64,000 nucleotides of DNA, from positions 62,001-126,000 of the forward strand of contig UCIA01000030.1 in assembly GCA_900472295.1 (NCBI GenBank), given 5' to 3'. The notes beneath the pieces were generated by a model. The model saw nothing but the letters and a program-made list of their open reading frames with translations. It searched no databases and had not been told where the DNA came from. Below, one piece after another: positions 33,195 through 39,914 of the stretch. Made by a program: the position numbers and the translations under genes. The DNA is from Hyphomicrobiales bacterium. GTDB lineage: Bacteria; Pseudomonadota; Alphaproteobacteria; Rhizobiales; Rhizobiaceae. The stretch's first letter is position 1, and the number at the start of each line of letters is the position of its first letter.

Positions 33195-33971
33195 ATGGGC
33201 CGTTTCGAGGGAGCGACCGTGCTGATCACCGGTGCGGCCGGCGGCCTCGGCCGCGGCGCTGCCAAAGGCTTTGCCGCTGAAGGCGCCCGGCTGGTGCTGT
33301 CCGATATCGACGAGAAAGCGCTGGCCGATCTCGCCGGCTCCCTGCAGACTGAGACAGCCATCCTTGCCGGCGATATAGCCGAGGAAAGACTGTCCGAGGA
33401 TTTGGTGAAACTGGCGGCGGAGAAATTCGGCCGTCTGGACATCTCCATCAACAATGCCGGTATCGTCCAGAGTTTCGTTCGCCTGCCGCAGGTTGCCTCG
33501 GACGAAGCACGCCGGGTGCTGGAAATCGACCTGCTCGGCGTCTTCTACGCCATGAAGCACCAGATCCCGCAGATGGAGCGGCAGTTCAAATCGAACGGGA
33601 AAGGTGGCGTCATCGTCAACATCGCCTCGGTTGCCGGGCTGGTCGGCGCGCCGAAACTGTCGATCTATGCCGCCGCCAAGCATGGCGTCGTCGGGTTGAC
33701 CAAATCGGCCGCCGCCGAATACGCCACCAAGGGCATACGCATCAATGCCGTCTGCCCGGCGCATACGCGCACCGCCATGGTCGACGGCTTCGTGCGCATG
33801 TCCGGTGCGCCGGAAGCCGAGGCGCTGACTGAATTGACGCGCGGCGTGCCGATGAAGCGGGTGGCCGAAGTCGACGAGGTCGTGTCAGCCATCCTGTTTG
33901 CCGCCGACCCCTCCAATTCCTTCATGACCGGCCACACGCTGGCCGTGGATGGCGGCGTCGGCGCGATTTGA
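33195..33971 (+). CDS. SDR family oxidoreductase
   Basis: A 258-residue classical SDR (259 if ATG 33192 is used). The cofactor loop TGAAGGLGRGAA is near residues 12-23, INNAGIVQSF follows, and the active site lies in SIYAAAKHGVVGLTKSAAAEYA. The end is FMTGHTLAVDGGVGAI. I prefer ATG 33195 because GGGAGG ends only 1 nt before ATG 33192. It is the last gene of the SDR-MaoC-kinase unit, 12 nt after the kinase. It probably acts on a hydroxyacyl-CoA or ketone in the same pathway; LvaD in the Pseudomonas lva operon is also an SDR. Confidence 0.9.
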   Translation: MGRFEGATVLITGAAGGLGRGAAKGFAAEGARLVLSDIDEKALADLAGSLQTETAILAGDIAEERLSEDLVKLAAEKFGRLDISINNAGIVQSFVRLPQVASDEARRVLEIDLLGVFYAMKHQIPQMERQFKSNGKGGVIVNIASVAGLVGAPKLSIYAAAKHGVVGLTKSAAAEYATKGIRINAVCPAHTRTAMVDGFVRMSGAPEAEALTELTRGVPMKRVAEVDEVVSAILFAADPSNSFMTGHTLAVDGGVGAI

Positions 33972-34094
33972 CGGCCCCGATCTGGTTATCCGCATTTGGT
34001 AACCATTGCCGTTGCGGGAACCTACGGCGCCCTTGTTCGTTTTCGTACAGCGTATATAATTTAGCCAACACCCATCACATGAAGGCATACCGAC

Positions 34095-34739
34095 GTGCCG
34101 CTGAGCGTCCAGAAACGCCGCGAAAAACAAAAGGCCGAACTGCGTTCCGAGCTGCTCGACGCAGCCCACAAGCTCGTCAAGGAAGAAGGCTATGAAGGCC
34201 TGACCATCCGCAAGCTGGCCAACCGGGTCGGCTATGCCCCGATGTCGGTCTATTCCTACTTCGCCGACAAGCAGGACATATTGTTTGCGCTGGCCGAGGA
34301 CGCGTTCGAAACACTTGCCCGCAACATCGAGGCGCACCCCTCCGACGACCCGATCGAGGCGCTGAAGGCAGTGATGACCGAATATGCCGCCTTCGGGCTC
34401 GGCAATCCCAACGAATACCGCACCGTGTTCATGACCGAAAAGACCAAGCTGCCGGAGGGCAGAAGCTATGAGGACATGGAAGAGGGCAACCCGGCGATGA
34501 AAGCGCTGATCTCAAGGGTCGAGGCCTGCGTCGCCGCCGGCAAGCTGCAGGGCGACCCACGCGCCATCGCCACCATGCTGTGGGCGGTCGGCCACGGCAC
34601 GATCTCGCTCTTGATCACCTTTCCGTTCTACCCCTTCGGCGATCCGCAGGCTTTCGTGAAGCGGATGTGCGATGCCACCCTTGTCTCGCTCACCGCCCAG
34701 AACGTGCCTCCGCTGACCGAGACCCCGGTCAATTGCTGA
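34095..34739 (+). CDS. TetR family transcriptional regulator
   Basis: A 214-residue TetR-type regulator. The HTH region is EEGYEGLTIRKLANRVGYAPMSVYSYFADKQDILFAL, and the C-terminal ligand domain is about 150 residues (TEYAAFGLGNPNEYRTVFM, a WHG-like GHGTISLLITFPF). The start is GTG 34095 with GAAGG upstream. It follows the acyl-CoA cluster on the same strand at a 123 bp distance, and TetR proteins often control fatty-acid genes, so it is the likely regulator of the cluster. A weak CGTACA-containing element at 34044-34055 in its promoter region recalls the palindromes at 34839-34910. Confidence 0.88.
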   Translation: MPLSVQKRREKQKAELRSELLDAAHKLVKEEGYEGLTIRKLANRVGYAPMSVYSYFADKQDILFALAEDAFETLARNIEAHPSDDPIEALKAVMTEYAAFGLGNPNEYRTVFMTEKTKLPEGRSYEDMEEGNPAMKALISRVEACVAAGKLQGDPRAIATMLWAVGHGTISLLITFPFYPFGDPQAFVKRMCDATLVSLTAQNVPPLTETPVNC

Positions 34740-34838
34740 CCGAGTTTTTCAAACGCTCTTTCCGCAAACACTGACGTCCGGCGTCATGGCTTCTGCTGTG
34801 TCGGTACGCCGCAATTTTCGGTGTTCAAAAAAAATTGT

Positions 34839-34910
34839 CGTACATGTACGTTTTCTGACTTGAAAACCCGTTTCCTCGGACGTATGTGTACGCTTCATCG
34901 TACATGTACG
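34839..34910. promoter_or_regulatory. Array of three CGTACATGTACG-type palindromes
   Basis: Two exact 12 bp palindromes CGTACATGTACG lie at 34839-34850 and 34899-34910, exactly 60 bp apart. A degenerate copy CGTATGTGTACG is at 34881-34892. The outer sequence (AAATTGT on the left, ACAATTT on the right) makes the whole block a large imperfect inverted repeat. A possible promoter TTGAAA-17 nt-TATGTG at 34860-34888 overlaps the middle copy. Nothing like this is seen elsewhere in the window except a weak match before the TetR gene. It looks like a multi-operator control region for the small exported protein at 34938. Confidence 0.6.
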
Positions 34911-34937
34911 AAAACAATTTAACCGATGGAGACTGAC

Positions 34938-35171
34938 ATGAACAAGACCCTTCTCGCTCTCGCCACCGTGCTGGCTCTCTCCGGCTCGGCCTTCGCCGCC
35001 GGCAACACCCATTCGACCAAGCAGGCCCCGGCTGCCACCTGCGTCGACACCACGACCAATGCAAAGCTCGATTGCAGCGTGACCGGCTCGGTCGAAAAGT
35101 CCGACGTCAAGGCCAAGGGCCCGCGCCTCGGCATCGACATCAACCCGTGGATCGTGCCGAGCACGTTCTAA
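34938..35171 (+). CDS. Small exported protein of unknown function
   Basis: A 77-residue protein with a clear Sec signal peptide (MNKTLLALATVLALSGSAFA, cleavage after AFA). The mature part is about 57 residues and contains two Cys (ATCVDTTTNAKLDCSVTG) and a C-terminal Pro/Trp segment (IDINPWIVPSTF). I do not recognise a function. Length and layout recall the small exported proteins of mesorhizobia grouped as DUF680, but I cannot confirm this. ATG 34938 follows GGAG at 6 nt; ATG 34926 is too far upstream of a signal. It is monocistronic, with an elaborate operator array upstream and a terminator downstream, which suggests strong conditional expression. Confidence 0.78.
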   Translation: MNKTLLALATVLALSGSAFAAGNTHSTKQAPAATCVDTTTNAKLDCSVTGSVEKSDVKAKGPRLGIDINPWIVPSTF

Positions 35172-35207
35172 GTTGATCGGCTCGATCACCGAACAGCACA
35201 ACGACTA

Positions 35208-35241
35208 GGGGCGGCAGGATAATCCCGGTCGCCCGTTTTTT
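35208..35241 (+). terminator. Rho-independent terminator after the small exported protein
   Basis: A GGGCG stem at 35209-35213 pairs with CGCCC at 35230-35234 around a loop that can form inner pairs, followed by GTTTTTT. It lies 37 nt after the stop and fits a factor-independent terminator for the gene at 34938. Confidence 0.6.
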
Positions 35242-35272
35242 CCTCAGCGCAGCTTCGCTGCAGCGGGGCGAA

Positions 35273-35503
35273 TTATCTTTTGCGCGGTTTGCGCCCCGGC
35301 ACCGTCTTGGCCTTGCCGGGTCTTGCCGGCGCACCCGGGATGGAGGTCGAGGTGATCGACACCGGATCGCTGGCCGGGAATGTGTCTTCGAGACCTTCCT
35401 CGAGTTCCTCTTCGGCACTCCCCTCGTGATGCTGCTCATGTTCGAGCGAGCGCACGGCTGGCGTCTTGCGAACTGATTTCGGGCCAGCTGATTTCGGCGG
35501 CAT
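35273..35503 (-). CDS. Small conserved hypothetical protein with TFPASDPVS motif
   Basis: A 76-residue, highly charged protein. It has a basic start (MPPKSAGPKSVRK), an acidic middle (HEGSAEEELEEGLED), then DTFPASDPVSITSTSIPGAP and a basic end. The TFPASDPVS motif recurs in small alphaproteobacterial proteins of unknown role. No fold or catalytic site is evident and most of the chain is probably disordered. ATG 35503 follows GGGAG at 7 nt. It lies 103 bp downstream of soxG on the same strand, separated from it by a palindrome, so it is probably a separate unit. Confidence 0.75.
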   Translation of the reverse strand: MPPKSAGPKSVRKTPAVRSLEHEQHHEGSAEEELEEGLEDTFPASDPVSITSTSIPGAPARPGKAKTVPGRKPRKR

Positions 35504-35558
35504 GGCGGTTCTCCCTCGACAGGCGGAAGCAGAACGGCCCTGCGCGGCAGACGTTCCC

Positions 35559-35608
35559 AGAGCAATCCTGGGGAAAAGCGCTTGGCGCTTGCCCGAAGGA
35601 ATTGCTCT
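35559..35608. repeat. Rhizobial-type AGAGCAAT palindrome at the soxG 3' end
   Basis: AGAGCAATCC at 35559-35568 pairs with GGAATTGCTCT at 35598-35608, with GGGAAAAGCG and a CTTGCCCG stretch inside that can extend the hairpin. This matches the general form of a very common intergenic palindrome of rhizobia that starts AGAGCAATTCC. The right arm includes the soxG stop codon. It may act as a terminator or mRNA stabiliser for the sox operon. Confidence 0.55.
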
Positions 35609-36185
35609 ACGCCGCCGCGTCGCTGGCTGCCTCCGACAGGAAAGTAAAGACATAGTCGGAGAAGGAACGCCAGCACTCGAGGCGGAAGGCGTCGTCCGCC
35701 GTGCGCAGCAGCACGATCTCGCACTTGCCCAGAATGGTGCGCGACGCCGCGCCCACTGGAAAAGCCTCAAGCGACAAATCCTGCGGGCAGCCTGCATTGA
35801 TCGCAGCGGCCGCCGCCGGGCCGGTGACGGCGAAGGCGACGTTGCGATGTGAAATGCCGACCGCCGAATGCAGCGCGGTCACTTTGGCGCAGTCGGCAAG
35901 CGGATCCTTGCCGGCTTCGTCGATCACAAACCATTCGTCCGGTCCGAGCCACAGCGCCGTGCGCCCGGCCTTCGAAGCCGAGGTCTTTGGCAGCTTCGGC
36001 AAGGTCAGCCCGAGCGCCTTCGACAGCGCGGCGACGGAAGCCTCCGACGCGCGCAGCGACATGCGCTCGGCCGGTGGCAATACCTTGACCTCTATGTTCT
36101 TCGCCGACACGCTGCGTCCGGCCTGCGCCGGGCGGCGCTCGGCCGCATCAGCAGACGCGCTTGTTTTCGCAGCAGCCTTAGCCAT
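35607..36185 (-). CDS. soxG: Sarcosine oxidase gamma subunit
   Basis: A 192-residue protein in the last position of the sarcosine oxidase operon. It shows the gamma-subunit pattern, related to the aminomethyltransferase fold: TALWLGPDEWFVIDEAGKDP, the ALHSAVGISHRNVAFAVTGPAA segment, GCPQDLSLEAFPVGAASRTILGKCEIVLLRTADD and the C-terminal FRLECWRSFSDYVFTFL. The first ~30 residues are Ala-rich and less conserved. The start at 36183-36185 overlaps soxA by 8 nt. The subunit completes the heterotetramer that oxidises sarcosine to glycine with transfer of the one-carbon unit to tetrahydrofolate. Confidence 0.93.
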   Translation of the reverse strand: MAKAAAKTSASADAAERRPAQAGRSVSAKNIEVKVLPPAERMSLRASEASVAALSKALGLTLPKLPKTSASKAGRTALWLGPDEWFVIDEAGKDPLADCAKVTALHSAVGISHRNVAFAVTGPAAAAAINAGCPQDLSLEAFPVGAASRTILGKCEIVLLRTADDAFRLECWRSFSDYVFTFLSEAASDAAA

Positions 36186-39171
36186 TGAGGCGCCCTCCCG
36201 TCTCGTCGAAGAACACCATGCCGGTAACCTCCACTTCGATCACCCCGTTGGGCATCGGCACGTAGAGTGTCTCGCCCATCCGGTCGCGCCCGCCTGCGAC
36301 CAGCCCCAGCGCAATCGAGCGGCCGCAATTTTCCGACCAGTAGCTCGACGTGACGTGGCCGATCATCTTCATCGGGATCGCCTGCTTGGGATCGGCGACG
36401 ATCTGCGCGCCTTCCTCCAGCACCACTTTCGGGTCCTTGGTCTTCAGGCCGACCAGCTGCTTGCGTCCCTTGGCGACCAGATCCGGCCGCGTCAGGCCGC
36501 GAATGCCGACAAAGTCGGTCTTCTTCTTGCCGACCGCCCAGTCGAGCCCGGCATCGTTCGGCGTCACCGTGCCGTCCGTATCCTGGCCGACAATGATGTA
36601 GCCCTTTTCGGCGCGCAGCACGTGCATCGCCTCGGTGCCGTAGGCGGTGGCGCCATGCTTCTGGCCTTCGGCCCACAGCGCTTCCCAGACGGCCTGGCCG
36701 TAATCGGCCGGCACGTTGACCTCGAAACCGCGCTCGCCGGTGAACGACATGCGGAACAGCCGGGTCGGCACGCCGCAGATCTTGCCCTCGCGCACCGACA
36801 TATGCGGCAGCGCCTCGTCCGACATGTCGATGCCTTCGACCAGCGGCGCGATGATGTCGCGAGACTTCGGCCCCTGCACGGCGATGACCGCCCATTGTTC
36901 GGTGATCGAGGTCAGCCAGACATTCAGATGCGGGAACTCGGTCTGGAGATAATCCTCCATGTGGTTCATGACGCGCGGCGCTCCGCCCGTCGTCGTCGTC
37001 ACATGGAAACGATCCGGCGCCAGCCTACCAACGACGCCATCGTCATAGATGAAGCCGTCCTCGCGCAGCATGATGCCATAGCGGCAGCGGCCGGGCTCCA
37101 GCTTCTCCCACGGATTGGTGTAGAGCAGTTCCATGAACCTGGCCGCATCCGGCCCGACCACTTCGATCTTGCCCAGCGTCGAGGCGTCGAACAGGCCGGC
37201 CTTGCTGCGGACCGCGACGCATTCGCGGTCGACTGCCTTGTGCATGTCCTCGCCCGCCTTGGGGAAATACCAGGCGCGCTTCCACTGCCCGACATCCTCG
37301 AACACCGCACCTTGCGCTTCCGCCCAGGGATGGATCGCGGTCTTGCGCGTCGGGTCGAACAACGGCCCGCGCGAATGGCTGACGATCGCGCCGAAGGTGA
37401 CCGGCGTATAGGGCGCGCGGAAGGTGGTGAGGCCGACTTCCGGTATCGGCTTGCCCAGCGTCTCGGCGGCGATCGCCAGGCCGTGCATGTTGGAGGTCTT
37501 GCCCTGGTCGGTGGCCATGCCGTTGGTGGTGAAACGCTTGACGTGCTCGATCGAGCGCATGCCTTCATGCACCGCCTGGCGGATGTCCTTGGCGGTGACG
37601 TCGTTCTGGAAATCGACGAAAGCCTTGACCGTCTTGTCCGGCCCGGCGCCGGGCGCCGCGCCCAGCATGCCGCGCGACCAGCTTTCCGACGCATCGACCT
37701 TCGGCTTCGTGCCCTTCGCGGTTTTCGCGCCGGCATCCTTCGCCGCCTTCACGCCGGCCGCATAGGCTTCGTCGATACTCGCCGAAAGCCCATCCGTGCC
37801 GTTGCAGGCGCCCACCGAAACACAGTCCTGCGCGTAGATGCCCGGCACGAAGCGCTTGGTCTCGTCGTTGAAGGCAACCTTGCCGCGCGACTGCGAGAAC
37901 AGATGCACCGAAGGAGTCCAGCCGGCCGACATCAGGATCGCATCGACCGGAATGGTGCGCTCGCCGCCGCCATTCTTCGGCTGCACCGTCATCGACGTCA
38001 CCCGCAGCTTGCCGCCGGCGCGGATCACCGCGCGGCCGAAATTGACCTCGATGCCGAGCGCCCTCGCCTCATCGATCACCGGACCGGTCGGATGGTCGCG
38101 CAAATCGACGATCGCCGCTATGTTGACGCCGGCCTTCTTCAGGTCGATCGCCGCCGAATAGGCCGAGTCATTGGCGGTGTAGACGCCGACGTTCTTGCCG
38201 ACCGCCACGCCATAGTGATTGAGGAAGATGCGCGCCGCCGAGGCCAGCATGATTCCTGGCCGGTCATTGTCGGCAAACACCATGTGGCGTTCGATGGAAC
38301 CTGTCGCCAGCACCACGCGCTTCGCACGGACCTGCCACAGCCGCTCGCGCGGCAGGTCGTGGCCGGGGTTCTGCAGATGGTCGCTGACGCGCTCGACCAG
38401 GCCGACGAAGTTCTGCGCGTAATAACCGAACGCCGTCGTACGCGACAGCACGCGGACATTGTCCATGGCCTTGAGCTTCGCGATCGCCGCTTGCGCCCAG
38501 GCATAGCCGTCCTGGCCATCGATCCTGGCGCCGCTCTCGAAGCGCAGGCTGCCGCCGAAGCCGGCCTGTTCGTCGGCGAGGATGACACGCGCGCCGGTTT
38601 CGGCAGCGGCAAGCGCCGCCGTTATACCGGCGGCACCACCGCCCAGCACCAGCACATCGCAATGCGCATAGCGCGACGAATAGTGGTCGGGATCAGGCTT
38701 GTCGGGAGAAACGCCAAGGCCGGCGGCAGCGCGGATCTTCGGCTCGTAAAGGCTCTTCCACGCAGCCTTCGGCCACATGAAGGTCTTGTAGTAGAAGCCG
38801 GCGGAGAACAGCGGCGATGCAATGTCGTTGACCGCACCGACATCGAAGGCAAGCGAGGGCCAGCGGTTCTGCGATTGCGCGACGAGCCCGTCATAGAGTT
38901 CCTGCACGGTGGCGCGAATGTTCGGCGCCTTGCGCGCGTCGTCACGTTTGACCTCGACCAGCGCATTGGGCTCTTCGGCGCCTGCCGACAGGAAGCCGCG
39001 CGGCCGGTGATACTTGAACGAACGTCCCACCAGATGCACGCCATTGGCAAGCAGCGCCGAAGCCAGCGTGTCGCCCTCTATGCCGGTGTAGGACTGGCCG
39101 TCGAAGGAGAAGCGCGCGGTCTTGGCCTGGCTGAGGCGGCCGGCCCTCGGGATACGGAACGCGCCGCTCAT
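36178..39171 (-). CDS. soxA: Sarcosine oxidase alpha subunit
   Basis: A 997-residue subunit, normal for heterotetrameric sarcosine oxidase. The N-terminal 2Fe-2S-ferredoxin-like segment (FSFDGQSYTGIEGDTLASALLANG) is followed by the dinucleotide-binding domain with VLGGGAAGITAALAAAETGARVILADEQ and VLATGSIERHMVFADNDRPG. The C-terminal ~380 residues form a GcvT-like tetrahydrofolate domain (LGKIEVVGPDAARFMELLYTN through GRSIALGLVAGGRDRMGE). It carries the NAD site and the folate site where 5,10-methylene-THF is made. It overlaps soxD by 4 nt and soxG by 8 nt, so the operon is translationally coupled. A poorly conserved linker around residues 490-510 is Lys/Ala-rich. Confidence 0.96.
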   Translation of the reverse strand: MSGAFRIPRAGRLSQAKTARFSFDGQSYTGIEGDTLASALLANGVHLVGRSFKYHRPRGFLSAGAEEPNALVEVKRDDARKAPNIRATVQELYDGLVAQSQNRWPSLAFDVGAVNDIASPLFSAGFYYKTFMWPKAAWKSLYEPKIRAAAGLGVSPDKPDPDHYSSRYAHCDVLVLGGGAAGITAALAAAETGARVILADEQAGFGGSLRFESGARIDGQDGYAWAQAAIAKLKAMDNVRVLSRTTAFGYYAQNFVGLVERVSDHLQNPGHDLPRERLWQVRAKRVVLATGSIERHMVFADNDRPGIMLASAARIFLNHYGVAVGKNVGVYTANDSAYSAAIDLKKAGVNIAAIVDLRDHPTGPVIDEARALGIEVNFGRAVIRAGGKLRVTSMTVQPKNGGGERTIPVDAILMSAGWTPSVHLFSQSRGKVAFNDETKRFVPGIYAQDCVSVGACNGTDGLSASIDEAYAAGVKAAKDAGAKTAKGTKPKVDASESWSRGMLGAAPGAGPDKTVKAFVDFQNDVTAKDIRQAVHEGMRSIEHVKRFTTNGMATDQGKTSNMHGLAIAAETLGKPIPEVGLTTFRAPYTPVTFGAIVSHSRGPLFDPTRKTAIHPWAEAQGAVFEDVGQWKRAWYFPKAGEDMHKAVDRECVAVRSKAGLFDASTLGKIEVVGPDAARFMELLYTNPWEKLEPGRCRYGIMLREDGFIYDDGVVGRLAPDRFHVTTTTGGAPRVMNHMEDYLQTEFPHLNVWLTSITEQWAVIAVQGPKSRDIIAPLVEGIDMSDEALPHMSVREGKICGVPTRLFRMSFTGERGFEVNVPADYGQAVWEALWAEGQKHGATAYGTEAMHVLRAEKGYIIVGQDTDGTVTPNDAGLDWAVGKKKTDFVGIRGLTRPDLVAKGRKQLVGLKTKDPKVVLEEGAQIVADPKQAIPMKMIGHVTSSYWSENCGRSIALGLVAGGRDRMGETLYVPMPNGVIEVEVTGMVFFDETGGRLNG

Positions 39172-39479
39172 TTGGAAGCCATTTCGTTGGAGTTTTTGGG
39201 CAGCTTGGACGGCTTCGGCTCGCCGGCTTTGTAAGTCATGACGAACTTGTCGGTGACGGTGTCGCGCACCGCGTTGAAGAAACGCGCGCAGCCATGGATA
39301 TGGCGCCAGCGCTCATAGATGATGCCCTTGGGGTTCGAGCGGATGAAGAAGAATTTTTCGAAGTCGTCATCGCTCTCGCCCGCCATGTTGGCCGAGCGCG
39401 CAATATGCGCCTCGCCGGCGTTGCGGAATTCGAGCTCCGGACGCTCTTCCTCGCAATAGGGGCAGCGGATGAGAAGCAT
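39168..39479 (-). CDS. soxD: Sarcosine oxidase delta subunit
   Basis: A 103-residue subunit with the expected zinc site: Cys6 and Cys9 in IRCPYCEEER plus His60/His62 and Cys64 in RWRHIHGCARFF. ELEFRNAGEAHIAR and SDDDFEKFFFIRSNPKG are standard delta-subunit segments. It is a structural, zinc-binding part of the heterotetramer. The stop overlaps the soxA start by 4 nt. Upstream, 12 nt away, ends the unusual extra gene rather than soxB itself. Confidence 0.95.
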   Translation of the reverse strand: MLLIRCPYCEEERPELEFRNAGEAHIARSANMAGESDDDFEKFFFIRSNPKGIIYERWRHIHGCARFFNAVRDTVTDKFVMTYKAGEPKPSKLPKNSNEMASK

Positions 39480-39491
39480 TGTTGTTCGTTC

Positions 39492-39914
39492 CTACAATTC
39501 GCCGTGGCCGACATGCGCGCCGGCCGGTTGGTTGCAAAGCCTCTGGCCCATCGCAGCGAAAGGCGCCACGAGCCTAATGCGCTCTTCGACGCTTGCGGCG
39601 GAGCGAAACAGCTCGCGATCCGCCATGTTGCCGATCGTGAGCTGAAACGGGTCGGTCGTCACGATGACGCTGCGTGGCTCGAATGTGTCGTCCTCGCCGA
39701 GATCGGAAGGCCTGTTTTCCATGAACATGACCACCTTCTGGCCACCGCTCCACACGCAAGCCAGAATGCCGGCGTCGATCGAAAACGGCCAACTGGCCTC
39801 GTTGCCGGCGCGGCTGATCGGCTGCGTGCGCACTTCGTCCGGTGACGGAAAATGGAACAGGTCCTGTTCCCCCGCCAGCACCAGCGGCACCGCTACAGCC
39901 AGCTCCGCCATCAT
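39492..39914 (-). CDS. Hypothetical protein inserted between soxB and soxD
   Basis: A 140-residue protein that I do not recognise. It has no signal peptide and no clear membrane segment beyond a hydrophobic first 15 residues (AVAVPLVLAG). A central segment ASWPFSIDAGILACVWSGGQKVVMFMENRP looks like a small beta domain. The ending, AAMGQRLCNQPAGAHVGHGEL, has a Cys and two His. The WPF..G.L.C pattern faintly recalls DUF2511-type domains, a weak comparison from memory. It starts at ATG 39914 (a second ATG follows directly), overlapping the soxB stop by 1 nt, and ends 12 nt before soxD, so it is co-expressed with the oxidase. Confidence 0.75.
   Translation of the reverse strand: MMAELAVAVPLVLAGEQDLFHFPSPDEVRTQPISRAGNEASWPFSIDAGILACVWSGGQKVVMFMENRPSDLGEDDTFEPRSVIVTTDPFQLTIGNMADRELFRSAASVEERIRLVAPFAAMGQRLCNQPAGAHVGHGEL

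Noticed and set aside
32181..33764. Open frame of 527 codons opposite the kinase and SDR genes
   Set aside because: It is a shadow of two genes with intact catalytic motifs; no supporting feature was seen.
35701..39234. Long open frame (1177 codons) on the plus strand opposite soxA and soxG
   Set aside because: It is antisense to two clearly conserved subunits, is rich in Arg/His/Ala/Gly as expected from a high-GC complementary frame, and shows no domain.
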